Shown piece after piece: positions 33,524 to 44,333 of a DNA stretch of 64,000 bases. A program made the translations under genes and the position numbers. How positions within the stretch are numbered: position 1 is the stretch's first letter; each line of letters opens with the position of its first letter. The notes under the pieces were generated by a model that made no database searches, was not told the DNA's origin, and saw nothing but the letters and a program-made list of their open reading frames with translations. Source of the DNA: Macrothele yani (Eukaryota; Arthropoda; Arachnida; Araneae; Macrothelidae); NCBI GenBank assembly GCA_039090855.1, contig CM077011.1:27929001-27993000 (forward strand), written 5' to 3'.

Positions 33524-34946
33524 TAGTGGCCAAAATTGTGGAAACCTTTTGGAAAAAGTATTTTTGAGGTTTCATGGCTCACAAAACCACCTTTTTTTTG
33601 AGTTATACCATAAAATTATATATCAATGGAAATATAATTTCATCAAGAATGTAATGCCACAAAGTTGTTCAATTGTCTGTATTTTATGAAAAGTTATAGC
33701 CAAATAACCAGAATAAGGAAGCACAACTTGCTTAGGTTGATATGAAGTAGCTTTCCTTCATTTGAATGTAGCCAACGAGTATAAGTGTTTAGAGAACCAA
33801 ACAGATGCCATCTTGTTTTGGAAATGTGCCAATCAGGTCACAGTAGGATTCAGCTATTGATGTCATGTATTGGAGCTGAGAGGAGGACATTTGTCAGTGT
33901 GTTATGTGATTGCTATCCATTTTTTGTGTGTGTGTGTGTTCTTTCATTTAGTGAGCTTGTAAAACGTAATAAAATTAAAGAAATGGCGCTAAGAGTTGTT
34001 GGTCACCCAGAAAGCGTTGAAAAATAGTACTATTAAATGAACAAGGCTTCAGTAATGGAGAAATTAGAAGAAAAATTGGTGGAAACTTAACCAAATGTGG
34101 CATTTCTAAATTTTTGAAGAGGTATAAGGAGACTCGATCACTACAAAACCTGACTGGTAAAGGCAGGAAAAGGTGCACAACAGCAACTGATGATAGAAGA
34201 ATTAAGAGACTGTGCCTAGGTGGTAGAAGAAAATCATCTGGGTGTATACAAGATGAAATGGCGCAATGCAATGTGAAGTTGAGTGCAAGGACTGTTTGGC
34301 GCAGACTGCAGGAATTTTGTCTACAAGCTAGAATTCCACGAAAAAAGCCATTTTTATTTCTCAAACAAAGGTTGAAAAGAATAAACTGTGCTAAAACCCA
34401 TGTTAACTGGGCAGCGGAACAATGGGACAGTGTTATTTAGAGTGATGAGACCAAAATCTTCCTGTTTAGTAGTGATGTCATAAAATACGTAAGGAGAAGA
34501 ATCGGAAATTTGCATCCTGAGTGCATTACATGTACCGTAAAACACCCAGTTAGTGTTATGATCTGAGGTTGTATGGCATCAAAAGGTGTGGGCAGAATTT
34601 CCGTGATTAATGGGAATATAAATGGCCAAAAATACATTAATGAAATACTTGAGCCCCAACTGAAGCCTTCCACACGTGATCTTTTCCAAGATAATGAAGC
34701 ATTTATATTTCAACAGGATTCAGCTCCATGTCATGTTGCTGCTGTGTGCAAAAAGTGGTTTCAAGATAATCTTATTCCACTGCTGAAATAGCCTGGGAAT
34801 AGCCCAGACCTTAACCGCATCGAAAATCTATGGATCCGACTAAAGTAACGTGTTAGTCAGAAGCAACCCAGCAATAAAACCCAATTAATAGAAGCAACAA
34901 TTTAATCTTGGTTTTACATTATAACAGCTGCAGAACTAAACAAGAA
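33524..34946 (+). mobile_element. Tc1-like element (DD34E) inserted in the Helentron-like copy
   Basis: The left end begins about tagtggccaaaattgtggaa inside the Helentron-like monomer (after cgtagatgta). The long 5' leader, 33,560-33,980, is AT-rich. The right end is missing: the C-terminal coding part runs into an inverted Helentron-like end at 34,947. Confidence 0.75.
33984..34925 (+). pseudogene. Tc1-like transposase (DD34E) with several Trp-to-stop changes
   Basis: Pieces in order: MALRVVGHPESVEK, KRYKETRSLQNLTGKGRKR (end of first HTH and hook), LSARTVWRRLQEFCL (second HTH), HVNWAAEQWDSVI, stop, SDETKIFLFSSD (first Asp), SVMI, stop, GCMASKGVGRIS, FIFQQDSAPCHVAAV (second Asp), PLLK, stop, PGNSPDLNRIENLW (Glu, 34 residues on). 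At three of the stops relatives have Trp (VIW-SDE, MIW-G, W-P), consistent with G-to-A changes in TGG. The C-terminus is lost after SWFYIITAAE. All three acidic residues remain. Confidence 0.86.
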
Positions 34947-35388
34947 AGATAACACCGAATTTTCGGGTGTAATAAGCACGTCTTTTGAATCCGTTCTGAC
35001 GCAAATTAAATTTATCAAAGCTATTCAAAGTCAATGGAACCGGTTTGGAAAACAATAGTATCTGACACGGAAGAAAGAAGCTTTTCAATCGGGTTTTTAT
35101 TCCTTCAGATATTGCTGTAAACGGAATCTTGAACTTACGAACTCTTAGAAACAGAGATATCGACAAAAATAAGATGTGACTTTACGTCCCCTGGTGGGAA
35201 AACCCTGCATTATTTTAGGAAGACAGTATTCTTAAAAGGTTTATCCATATGAGCAGTATCGGTCCAAGAAAAAGAAAAAAATTTAGTCCAGTTTTCAGGA
35301 ACCCAGATTTTGCGACAAATACATCAGAAGCAGATATTAACACTTATGCGCCCTGGTGGCCAAACCATTCTTTACCAAACATGACGTC
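34947..35388 (-). mobile_element. Helentron-associated-like element, copy C, inverted 3' part
   Basis: The reverse complement of the family's 3' end: aacaagaaagataacaccga then attttcgggtgt (hairpin), agcacgtcttttgaatccgt, and two to three monomers up to about 35,388 (ccctggtggccaaaccattc). Confidence 0.8.
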
Positions 35389-35419
35389 TATGCAAATTTC
35401 GCGCTCCGCGCATGTACAC

Positions 35420-35863
35420 ACTAAACATTTTTTTTCTTGGACCGAGACCTCTGACATCGAAATTTTTTTGAGAATACTTTCTTCTCAAAATAGTGCATGG
35501 TTTTACCGCTAGGGGCGTAGAGTCGTGTCTTATATTTGTCCATATCTCTGATTAGAAGAATCCGATTTGAAAAAATATTTCTTTGTTGGAGAGCGTTTCC
35601 GCTGCGAAATGTTTATCATATAAATCCAAATTTTTCGTAACTCTTAAATCTGCAACCACAAGGCGTAAGTTCACGATTCTGCTTACAGCAATATCTGCGG
35701 GATTAAAAACCCGATTGAAAAACTTCTTTCTTCCGTCAGATACTATTGTTTTCCATACCGGCTCCACTGACCTTGAATAGCTTTGATAAATTTAATTCTC
35801 GTCAGAACGGATTCAAAAGACGTGCTCATTACACCCGAAAATTCGGTGTCATCTTTCTTGTTA
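35420..35863 (+). mobile_element. Helentron-associated-like element, copy C', forward 3' part
   Basis: Forward-oriented 3' part: monomers with accgctaggggcgtag near 35,506 and accacaaggcgtaag near 35,655. Then ggattcaaaagacgtgctca, acacccgaaaattcggtgt (hairpin) and tcatctttcttg, ending at 35,863. With 34,947-35,388 it forms two ends facing outward about a short non-family stretch. Confidence 0.8.
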
Positions 35864-36305
35864 GCTGGTGAAGGCGCTTGTACTGTGTGGGGCATGTTTA
35901 CCTGGCAGGAACTTGGACCCTTGGTGCGTGTGGAACAACGTATGACTGGTGCCCACTATCGTGAATTGCTGGCTGACCCTATACACCCAGTAATGTTGCA
36001 TTTTTCCTCGAAAGCTGACAGCGTCTCCTAAGATTACAATGCGCCGAGCCACAGGTCCAATGTTGTGCAGGAATGGTTTGAGGAAAACAATTCAGACTTC
36101 CAGCATATCGGTCGGCCTCCGAACTGCATGGAACGGAACGATCAGGCGTCTGTATACAGCAGTTATCCCCATACCTGCATTGAAGGTCGTATTACACAGA
36201 AGCTTGGTTGGCATTCCTCCCAACTGCTTCTGGCATTTTATCGAATCGATGCCATGTCGGATAGCTGCTGTATTAAGGGCGAAAGGAGGACGTACGAAGT
36301 ATTAG
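35864..36305 (+). pseudogene. Tc1-like transposase C-terminal half
   Basis: VWGMFTWQELGPLVRVEQRM, TGAHYRELLADPIHPVMLHF, then stop-DYNAPSHRSNVVQEWFEENN (second Asp kept as DYN), QHIGRPPNCMERND where SPDLNPIEH should be (frame and catalytic Glu region damaged), and FIESMPCRIAAVLRAKGG at the end. It begins immediately after the Helentron-like 3' end, so its N-terminal half is missing and may have been separated by that insertion. Confidence 0.82.
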
Positions 36306-36318
36306 GTACGTGGTCATA

Positions 36319-37222
36319 ATTCAGTGTTCACTCAGTGTTTACACTGAAGAGCAATTGAATTCGAGATACCTATCTAGTAACGTGTAGCACCATCTTTCGC
36401 CCTGATGACGGCGGCGATTCGCATCGGCATGGACTCGACAAAACACCGGAAGCGTTGGGAAGCCATACGGATCCACGACCCCTGAACAAGCTCCCACATT
36501 TCACGAAGATTTGATGGAGGTGGGTCAGAGCCTTGAACATCTCTCTCGATGGTATCCCAGATGTGCTCGATGGGATTGAATTCAGGTGACCTAGCTGGCC
36601 AAGGAAGCGAGGTCACGTCGGTGGAGTGTTCATCCAACCATTCGGATACAATTCGGGAGTGATGGCACGGTGCATTGTCTTGTTGCAGGATGAGGTCCCC
36701 AGTGGGATGTTGAAGACGCACAAACGGGAGCAAATGGTCGTCCAGGATATCCAGGTAACGTTGACCTGTGAATGACGATGTCACACGTACCAGGGGTCCC
36801 ATTTCAGTCCACGTAAACAGTCCCCAGACGAGAATGCCACCCCCACCAGCTTGAAGAGTACCTTGCTGGCAAGAAGGATCCATCGCTTCATGTGTTGCAC
36901 CGTACTCGTATCCTGTCATCCTCATGTACCAACGTGTATCTCGACTCATCAGTCCAGGCAACATTTTTGCACATGTCTAGGGTCCAATGACGATGTTCCC
37001 GCGCCCATGCTAATACTTGCATCCTGTGATGTGCGGTCAGCAGCGGTACCCTTGTGGGACGATGGCTTCTGTACCCCATAGCAAGGAGATGGTTCTGGAT
37101 GGTGTGGCTGCTTACACGTTTTTGTGCACCAGCGTTAAATTGCCGAGTGATTTCTTGCACTGTGGTCCGTCTATCCGCTGTTGCAATGCGAGCTAGCCGA
37201 CGATGACCCCACTCATCCACAC
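36319..37222 (-). pseudogene. Tc1-like transposase (DD36E spacing), N-terminus missing
   Basis: Minus-strand reading from about 37,220: VDEWGHRRLARIATADRRTT, QKRVSSHTIQNHLLAMGY (second HTH) and NVAWTDESRYTLVHEDDRIR (first Asp). A frameshift follows near 36,890, then GGGGILVWGLFTWTEMGPLV, LILQQDNAPCHHSRIVSEWL (second Asp) and SPEFNPIEHIWDTI (Glu, 36 residues after the Asp), ending ESMPMRIAAVIRAKDGATRY then stop. The catalytic triad is intact. The first HTH and start codon are absent. A terminal repeat (acactgaagagc) lies at about 36,339. Confidence 0.88.
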
Positions 37223-37837
37223 GCTGTTTTCACGTTATCCGATAACTGAAAGGTTTTTTCTTTTCAGTTATATCTGCTGTAATTTTTGAATTTCAAGATT
37301 ACCGCACTTTCAGCGACTTTGAAAGTAAATCTCGGAATTATGTGGGATATTCGTAGATATGGAAATAGTAATTTTCTTTCAAAGCTTTTTGTTGATTTCG
37401 TTCGAGATTTACATCATGTTGTGTGTGCACATTTGGAGAATTGAAATCAACGGGCTATTTATGTCTTTCGGCAGCTTCCCATAATTCAACTATTCCTCGG
37501 GTTAATCATCATATGAACCTAAAGCAAAGTATTTTATAGGTATGCTTCGATATGACGCAATAGGAAATTTTTCGTCGTAGATCTTTGGGAATACATGATT
37601 TGGGATATAAAAATGTCAATGTTTTGTGTGTGATTTTAGGTTGCAGTATTATTAGTATACTGCAATTGGAGCCTGTTATCACACTAGTAAGCAAAGATGT
37701 TCGCCTATTTTGAGAATATCTCGATTTTGAGAATTATATTGAGTGTAATGAGCAGGAAAAATTCGGTATTGCAATTGCTAAGATATTCAATTAATACTAC
37801 TTGGTAAACGATCATGATGCATACTAATTATTAAAAA
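37223..37837. other. unassigned AT-rich stretch
   Basis: No protein, RNA or repeat feature recognised. Ends at the CTAG terminus of the Helitron. Confidence 0.45.
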
Positions 37838-37878
37838 CTAGCGACATGGCCTGGCTTTGCAAGGTAGCATTTTAGAAT

Positions 37879-38064
37879 TTACAGCAAATCTAAAGAGAGA
37901 CGATTATTACGTTCAACAGGCGACTGTCTTTCTCTTTGTAAAGCCATTCTTTGTCTGTCATTTGCCAATCGAGATGTTTCTTGGAAAGTTTCATTATGAT
38001 GGAATAAACAAATTCTTTTAGCGCCCGATGTACTACGACCTATATTCGATTTCCGTCTCGGCAT
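37879..38064 (-). pseudogene. Helitron Rep/helicase ORF, N-terminal fragment
   Basis: MPRRKSNIGRSTSGAKRICL then ETSRLANDRQRMALQRERQS. Arthropod Helitron proteins commonly begin MPRRxxxxGRRT...A followed by an Arg/Gln-rich ERQxxR(L) helix, so this looks like the first ~60 residues. It stops inside the element, 41 bp before the terminus. No Rep (HUH) or helicase motifs remain. The order (protein start next to the 3' end) shows that the internal body was deleted. Confidence 0.6.
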
Positions 38065-38235
38065 AATATTAATACAATATTTAAATTTTAACTAAAGAGT
38101 TACTTAAAGAGATATGTACATACACGTGGACGAAACAACTATGCATTTAGTCTGCGCGAGCGCCGATAAATCAATTCTCTTTCAGCGTCCGATGTAACTA
38201 CGCATTTAATCTGTGGCCTTACATGCTGTCAGACA

Positions 38236-38362
38236 GGCCGCCGCGCATGCGCCTCGCGTCTTTTTTCCAATGAGCAAAAAAGTTTCGTAAACCGGTCGCT
38301 GCGCATGCACCTCGCGTCTTTTTTCCAACCAGCAAAAAAGTTTCGTAAACCGGTCGCTGCGC
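38236..38362. repeat. 64-bp tandem duplication inside the Helitron
   Basis: Two copies of a unit with cgcatg(c/a)gcctcgcgtctt, tccaa(t/c)(g/c)agcaaaaaag and tttcgtaaaccggtcgctgc, plus a partial third start. Minus-strand peptide GLRNFFA(G/H)WKKDAR repeats accordingly. Confidence 0.85.
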
Positions 38363-38601
38363 ATCGTTGTTTAGACTGGAAGCCGCGAACGAATGCGAAC
38401 GACCGTTTTTTCTTTGACTTGTCACTAAAATCGTTACTGTCCCTTTTGTCATAGATTAATGTTTCATACACCTAAGCCTTCCTCGACAAATGCTGTATGG
38501 AATGGCGGAAACCTCATCAAAATCCATTCAGCGATTCTCGAGATTAGCCCGAACAAACAGACAGACGCCTACCGGGGACTTTATTTTATACTATGTATAG
38601 A

Positions 38602-40409
38602 TGCAACAGAACACTGACGTCCGCTACGGTTAGGTTTCTGGAAACTACTGCGGAACGTAATCTGCGGTGATTATGTTGAACAAAACGAGTTTGGTTGTGT
38701 AATGGAAACAAAAGAAGAAATTTCGTTTGTCCCTTCTCAAATTTCTTTATATTTTCTTCTCAGCAGGGTCGTAGCTACCCGAAAAGCTGGGAGGGCGGCT
38801 TCCCTCCCAGGATGGTCATATCAGGGGCGTAATTTCACATTCTGAGGAGTGTAAAAAATAGAAATGAACTGAGTGTGACTAAGTTTGCCGATCATTTTAA
38901 CTTAAAAACGAAGTTATACACTTTAGTATTTTCTTTTGCAAATACTTTAGTTAGTGGCATACATGATTACGCGCATCTAACCAGCGCACAGAATTTAACT
39001 GTGAGTTGTGAACAATCTCATATAGATGCATGGAATTTGTCCGAAACAGTGGATGGAGGTATGTAAAACAGTATGCTGATATGCCTCACCACCGTGACCT
39101 TTCCGAAGACGTACGGATGAAGAGCTAATTAGTCATTTATGCGCTATCGCCGAAAGCCCCTCTGAGCGTTTAACCTTGAACGGAAATTTTCCAAGCCATA
39201 CTCTGAAAGCATCTTCCTATTGTTACAAGTTCACTATCTAATACTCACTAGTTCTGTGCTAGTTGGTTTTCATTCTGCACGTGTCGTGTTGCCGGTGTTC
39301 GCATAACTTTTAAGTTTCACTTGATATTTAAAACCGTTGGGTCTTGGGTATTCATCTAATTTTTAAATTTCGAGTAAAATTATGTCAGAAACTGGAAGTG
39401 AGATTTTTTTAACGATCTTATTACTTTTGTATGACGAAGGTATGAGAAAATAAGAACTGCTTATTATTTGAGTGGAAGTAAGTAAGGAACTTTTGAACTT
39501 TCAAATGGGCGTAAATTCAACCTCCCAGATAAGAAAAGCTTACTACGTCCGTGCTTCTCAGCATGGTATACTGATGAATTAATTGCTGAATCTACGTACG
39601 GCTGCTTTTAAATATATAGATGCGAAATATCCTGTTATTAAAAGAATTTAAAAAGAGAGAGAAAAACGCTCGATTTTTAAATCCAGTGAACTTCTCAGAA
39701 GGGGAACAAACCAGAAAAACTTAAAAAGCGAATGTCGTGAAACAAGTCGTGAAACAAATGCATTTTTATTTGATGAAGTATTTATAAAATTCAACGTGCA
39801 GAACATTCCATAAAGGGCTGTAAATGAAGAGTAAAAAAAATCGGAAGAGTACCCTTTTACTCTTTGTAGATAATTTATGCTATGTATCTTTCGCATGCCA
39901 AGATTTTTGTGGGTGTGAAATAAAACGAGTGATTCGGGAGTATACATTTATTTACGTATAACACATTGGATTTATTGACGTCACTCACGACCACTCCCAG
40001 TCACAGTCTACTAAGTGGAATCAAATCATAACAACAAATAATAAGGTTTGCTAATTCCTGATAATGAGCGGTACTTAGGTATGTGGATTAATGATTGTTA
40101 TTGTCGTAAAACCAATAAAAGAAGATATGTGAGTAATAAAAGTAAATATTTGCTAAGCTTTAAGCCGGCGGCAATAGTATTTCCATTGTTTAGTTTTTCA
40201 AAAACATTATTTATTATTATTATTACTAAGATTTAGACAAACGTAAGAAACGACCCTGACACCGATGAAATGTTATGTATAGCTACTAAAGTCCATCTGT
40301 GCATGCGCAAGCTAAAATAACCTCAAAATAGAAAGAAAATCTGAATCGCAAGTATGTTAATGAGGGGGATTGCTAACTTCTAGTCTATAGGATATCTACA
40401 AGTGTTATG
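38602..40409. other. unassigned stretch
   Basis: No recognisable protein or RNA gene. Reading frames of 60-99 codons (38,875; 39,648) lack motifs. The piece at about 38,765-38,850 (ggtcgtagctacccgaaaag) resembles a hAT-type terminal sequence but has no partner. Confidence 0.4.
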
Positions 40410-40512
40410 CGTAATTTTTAAGCCCCATAGTGTTATACATCATTTTAAAGCTCTCGTCAACAGCAAGAGAGCTTTAAAATGATGTATAACACGATGGGGC
40501 TTAAAAATTACG
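40410..40512. repeat. 46-bp inverted repeat, one mismatch
   Basis: Left arm 40,410-40,455 (cgtaatttttaagccccata...), 11-bp loop, right arm 40,467-40,512. One mismatch in 46 pairs. A hairpin this long and clean suggests recent origin or a foldback MITE. Confidence 0.97.
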
Positions 40513-40914
40513 AGAGGAAGCCAAATTTTGCTACGGTTATTACTTTACTACTGTTCTGAAAGATGCATAGCATGAAAATGCGTTTTTATAATGTTTTTTA
40601 TGATATTTAGCATGTGGTTCTCGTAATTTACGCAGATTGTAATGAGATACACTGTAAGTAAGTGGTGTGAATTCACGGAAAACTTCTGCAAATGACGTGG
40701 AGTAAAGTTGCCAGTAGGTATCCGTCTTTTTCAGAAATTTCAGTTTTTAAAAGTGCCCGTTTATTTTAATTTCCGTATTCTCACAGATTTTCCGTAGACA
40801 GAAATTCCGTTTATTTCAAAAAAGTCCATTTCAGGTTTTTCCGTATTTAAACTGAAATTCCGCAAAGAACCTGCACTTTTCAGCCCTTACCCTAGATAAT
40901 CCTTTTGCTGAGGT

Positions 40915-40992
40915 CAGGACCGAACCGCTGACGTTTGAGCTGGCTCAACAGGTAACTCGCGCCTTTAACCACGGAGCCACAAACGCTCGGCA
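40915..40992 (-). mobile_element. tRNA-derived sequence (SINE head or tRNA pseudogene)
   Basis: The minus strand has gtggctccgtggttaaaggc (A-box-like), then gcggttcggtcctgac (B-box-like). The arms do not form a clean cloverleaf, and no conserved tail was found. Confidence 0.5.
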
Positions 40993-41037
40993 ATGCGAAT
41001 CACGTACATCGTAAAACGAATTCCGCGACGATGAGTT

Positions 41038-41278
41038 TTTTTCATTATTTTTTTTTTTTGACTGAAGGTTTAACGACCAGCGTGTACAACTCAGTGGACC
41101 ATAAGCAGTCGCCCGTCCGTAATTTAGGGCCACTGGTTCCAGGGAAGGGAGACAGCCAGTGCCGTAAGACATACACAACATCCATGCCTCACCGGGATTC
41201 GAACCCGGACCCATCTCGGACGAATAATCAGAAGCTATCGCTTAGACCACTGCGCCACCCGGGCGGCCTTTTTCATTA
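41038..41278 (-). mobile_element. tRNA-derived SINE, family C, with target duplication
   Basis: Body 41,048-41,268 on the minus strand, bounded by a 10-bp duplication tttttcatta (41,038-41,047 and 41,269-41,278). The head ggccgcccgggtggcgcagt then ggtctaagcgat has an A box. The B box is gggttcgaatccc. The body ends with gccactggttccagggaagg-type sequence (inverted here), and a poly-A tail appears as T at 41,048. Copies also at 42,470, 44,334 and 49,855. Confidence 0.9.
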
Positions 41279-42469
41279 ATGCGAGTGATTTAGTCATTTT
41301 ATTTTCTGACGGAGCTTATTATTTTTCTGAATAGGTTTTTAATATTTTTTTTTCTGTAGGACTGTTCACAAATTAAACATCTTTCATCCTGATTTTTTGA
41401 AGCAACAAAATGCTTTGCAACCTGATTTTTTTAAACTGACAATGACTTTCAGTTATTTTTAAAAAAAGGTGAAATGTACTTTTTTATGGTATTATTTCAC
41501 ACACACAAAAAACGAAACTAAATATAAAGTTTACTCTTGGTAACTATAATAGCTTTTGTCTTAAGTTGTCCAAAGACTGATACATATACATCGTATAATC
41601 ATCTGTACAATAAGCACCCGGTTTCTTACAGTAACACAATTCATAATAAGTAGCTGTTGCACCAAATGGGGGAAGGTGAAGAAATATCCTGTGCCACAAT
41701 AAACAAAATCCATGAGATATGCTATCCACAATATCCGATCTCGCTACGGAACTTCAAAATTCAACAGACGATTGAAATTTAAAAGTTAATCAAGCCTCAA
41801 GTATTCTCACGAGTCGCTTCAATTACCGGTAATTTCTGGTCATATGAATACGGAAAAAGTGAGAACTGAGATTTTCCGATAATGTACGAAAGTAACTGCG
41901 GAAAGGTTTCTGAAAATTCAGAATTTTCCTGTGGTACGAAAAATCCGTGAAATTCAGGTTTCTTTCCGTCATTTCACGGAAAAGGTTGTATCGGAAATAT
42001 ACTTCGTTAATTCACGAAAGAAATGACGGAAAGTTGCCCGTGAATTTCAGGATTTTTTTACAGCGTTCATGTAAAACGTGATGAAATAACGTTAGGCGAT
42101 AGTTTAGTGAAGTACATTGTTGAGTAACAATGAAATTAACTATTGTTGGGTCACTTCTTGAGACAGTTTGCGGCACGATCAGATTTCAACAATGGTTTTG
42201 ACTACTTCCGTTACCCATTTTCGTTACATCGAGATATTTTACGTGGGATTTACTTTACTCTACTATCAGGAAAGATGCATGGTATCAAAAACAGAACGTT
42301 TAGATTTCTCATAGTTTCCTTTCCAATTCCGTACGTAAGTGTTTTGTTTTGTCGCCGTAGCAGCGAAAACCGATTTTCCGCAGAAGCACTTGTGTTAAAT
42401 CGTGCTGTGACGCCATCTCAACCTAAGTATTATGACATGACATCAGAGCTGCGTTACGTCACGTGATCA
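41279..42469. other. unassigned AT-rich stretch
   Basis: Contains a short inverted pair (tttccgtcatttc near 41,965 and gaaatgacggaaa near 42,025). A 107-codon open frame at 42,143 has no recognisable motif. Confidence 0.4.
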
Positions 42470-42665
42470 AAGCCACAGTCCTGGTTTTTTTTGGGGGGGG
42501 GATTCAGAGAACAACCCACAGGGGTGTACGAAATCGTGCATCCTTGCCAGTGCCGTAAGACATACATATCATCCATGACCCACCCGGGATTCGAACCCAC
42601 TCCTGTCTCGGAAAAATGATTGGAAACAAATGCTTCGTACCACTCGATCCCCGGGGCGGCACCCG
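42470..42665 (-). mobile_element. tRNA-derived SINE, family C, diverged copy
   Basis: Minus strand: gccgccccggggatcgagtg (A-box region), gtgggttcgaatcccgggtg (B box), then atgtatgtcttacggcactg as in the other copies. A run of C then A (gggggggg/tttttttt on the plus strand, 42,484-42,500) replaces the usual tail. The central part is shorter than in the 41-kb copy. Confidence 0.82.
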
Positions 42666-43017
42666 ATAGTTGTTTCAACAGCCTCTTAGAAAGAGGGAGA
42701 CGTATCGTAACGAATATTCGTCCTATTTGTTTACTCGTAAACGACCTCAACAATCACATGGATTTATAAATTAAACGACGTATTTCCTTTTGCTTCTTTT
42801 GTAGCTTCATAAAGAAGAGAATGGGGATCAATAAATAAGTTAAATCAAAGTCCATGCGTGTTGTTAAGAACATTATTTTGGAACTACAGTGCACTCATTC
42901 ACTGTAGAACTGGAATATTTATAATGTGATTGGACTCAAAGGTAACAGACGTTTTCCTCTATTTTTTTTTAGTTATATGCGTAATAATTCATTGTGGTTA
43001 CACTGACTTTATTGTAC
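42666..43017. other. unassigned spacer
   Basis: No feature recognised between the SINE and the mariner-type element. Confidence 0.45.
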
Positions 43018-44278
43018 GGGGTGTCTACAAATGATTAGAGCTGTTTCACGATTTTATTGTAGGTATATTATTTGACATATGATCACGAAAACTTTACAAT
43101 TACATAAAACAATGGACAAAGTTTTTTTGACACGCGAGTTAACATGTCTCTATCAATGTGAGCAAAGGCATTGCTGATGCGAGCCCGCCGTTCTGGTAGA
43201 TCGGCTGGTAAAGGCGACACAAACACCGAGTCTTTCACATAACCCCACACGAAAAAATTGCAGGGGGTTAAGTCGGGGGAGCGTTGAGGACATAACAGCA
43301 GTTGGTGATCATCATTGCCAGCACGACCGATCCATCGCTTTCGCAATCTGGCGTTCAAGAATTCACGAACACCGAGATGGAAATAGGGTGGAGCGTCATC
43401 TTGTTGGTAGATGAAGTCCACACTGTCGGTCTCCAATTGCGGCATGAGCCAATGTTCCAAAATGTCCAGATACACGTGTCCGGTAACGGTCTTTTCGCAG
43501 AAGAAAAAGGGGCCGTAAACTTTAAATTTTGAGTCCGCACAGAAAACACTGATTTTTTGAGAATCCCCAAATGCTCCGCGAAGGCGTGGGGATTTTCTGT
43601 GCCCCAGCTTCGCACATTGTGCCTGTTTACTTTGCCACTAACAAAAAAAGTTGTTTCATCACTGAAGACAAGTTTATCAGAAAACGCATCGTCTTCTTCC
43701 ATAAAACTTTGAAAGCGCGAACAAAACTCAAACCGGCTCACTTTGTCATCGGTCGTCAGGGCTTGTAGCAATTGCAAACGGTACGGCTTCTGCTTCAATC
43801 ATTTGCGTAAAATCTTCTATTAGGTCGATCGTGGAATATCCAGTTCTCTACTCGCTGTTCGCGTCGACTTCTGTGGGTTACGCACGAAACTTGACCGCAC
43901 GAGTTCCACGGTTTCTTCAGGTACTGATGGACGACCCGTTGATTTCCCTTTACACAGGCACCCTGTCGCTTTAAACTGCTCATACCATAGCTGAACGGTG
44001 TTGGCGCTGGGTGGAGTTTTCCTAAATTTCGTTCGAAAGTGTCGTTGCACTGGTCACAGATTGACTAGCATGAAATTCGAGAGCAGCAAACGCTTTCTCG
44101 CTGTGTGAAGCCGTCTTACCGACTATAAGACAAGTACTTCCCTCTCGCGGCCGCTAGCGGCGACCAAAGTAAACTTTGAGCAATGCGTGTCTGGTAACAT
44201 CCAACTCGAGCAGCATATCGCTAATATTACAGCCACAAAAAAATCACGAAACCGCTCCAATCATTTGTATACACCCTG
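43018..44278 (-). mobile_element. mariner-type element, nearly full length
   Basis: 1.26 kb between TA dinucleotides. Inverted ends cggggtgtctacaaatgatt (left) and, inverted, cagggtgtatacaaatgatt (right), with similarity continuing to gagc(t/g)gtttc(a/g). The transposase is on the minus strand, 43,083-44,095. Confidence 0.9.
43083..44095 (-). pseudogene. mariner-type transposase (DD41D-like), frameshifted
   Basis: Order of parts: LEFHASQSV, FRTKFRKTPPSANTVQLWYE (first HTH), GKSTGRPSVPEETVELVRSS (hook), NPQKSTRTASRELDIPRST (second HTH, then stop), KPYRLQLLQALTTDDKVSRF, KLVFSDETTFFVSGKVNRHN (first Asp), ENPHAFAEH, VYLDILEHWLMPQL, FIYQQDDAPPYFHLGVREFL (second Asp) and RSPDLTPCNFFVWGYVKDSV. In the third position relatives have LDFF; here it is CNFF, so the last Asp is Asn. 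The spacing is also longer than the usual 41 because of about five extra residues. Three frame changes. Inactive. Confidence 0.87.
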
Positions 44279-44333
44279 TATATAACGTCTATTTAATCAT
44301 AACCACTGATTATACTAACGCGAAACAAATTAG

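Larger units (their letters stand above)
37838..38601 (-). mobile_element. Helitron, non-autonomous, inserted between A and T
   Basis: On the minus strand it starts TCTATACATAGTATAAAATA at 38,601, then ggcgtctgtctgtttgttcg. It ends with a small hairpin (cttgcaaagccaggc) followed by catgtcgCTAG at 37,838. The base before is A and the base after is T. 5'-TC, 3'-hairpin, CTAG and A/T target with no duplication are the Helitron terminal features. At 764 bp it is non-autonomous. It contains a fragment of the Helitron protein gene and a short tandem repeat (38,236-38,362). Confidence 0.8.

Noticed and set aside
33984..34925. Repeat-induced point mutation as cause of Trp stops
   Set aside because: RIP is a fungal process and only three sites were seen. 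Ordinary deamination explains them.
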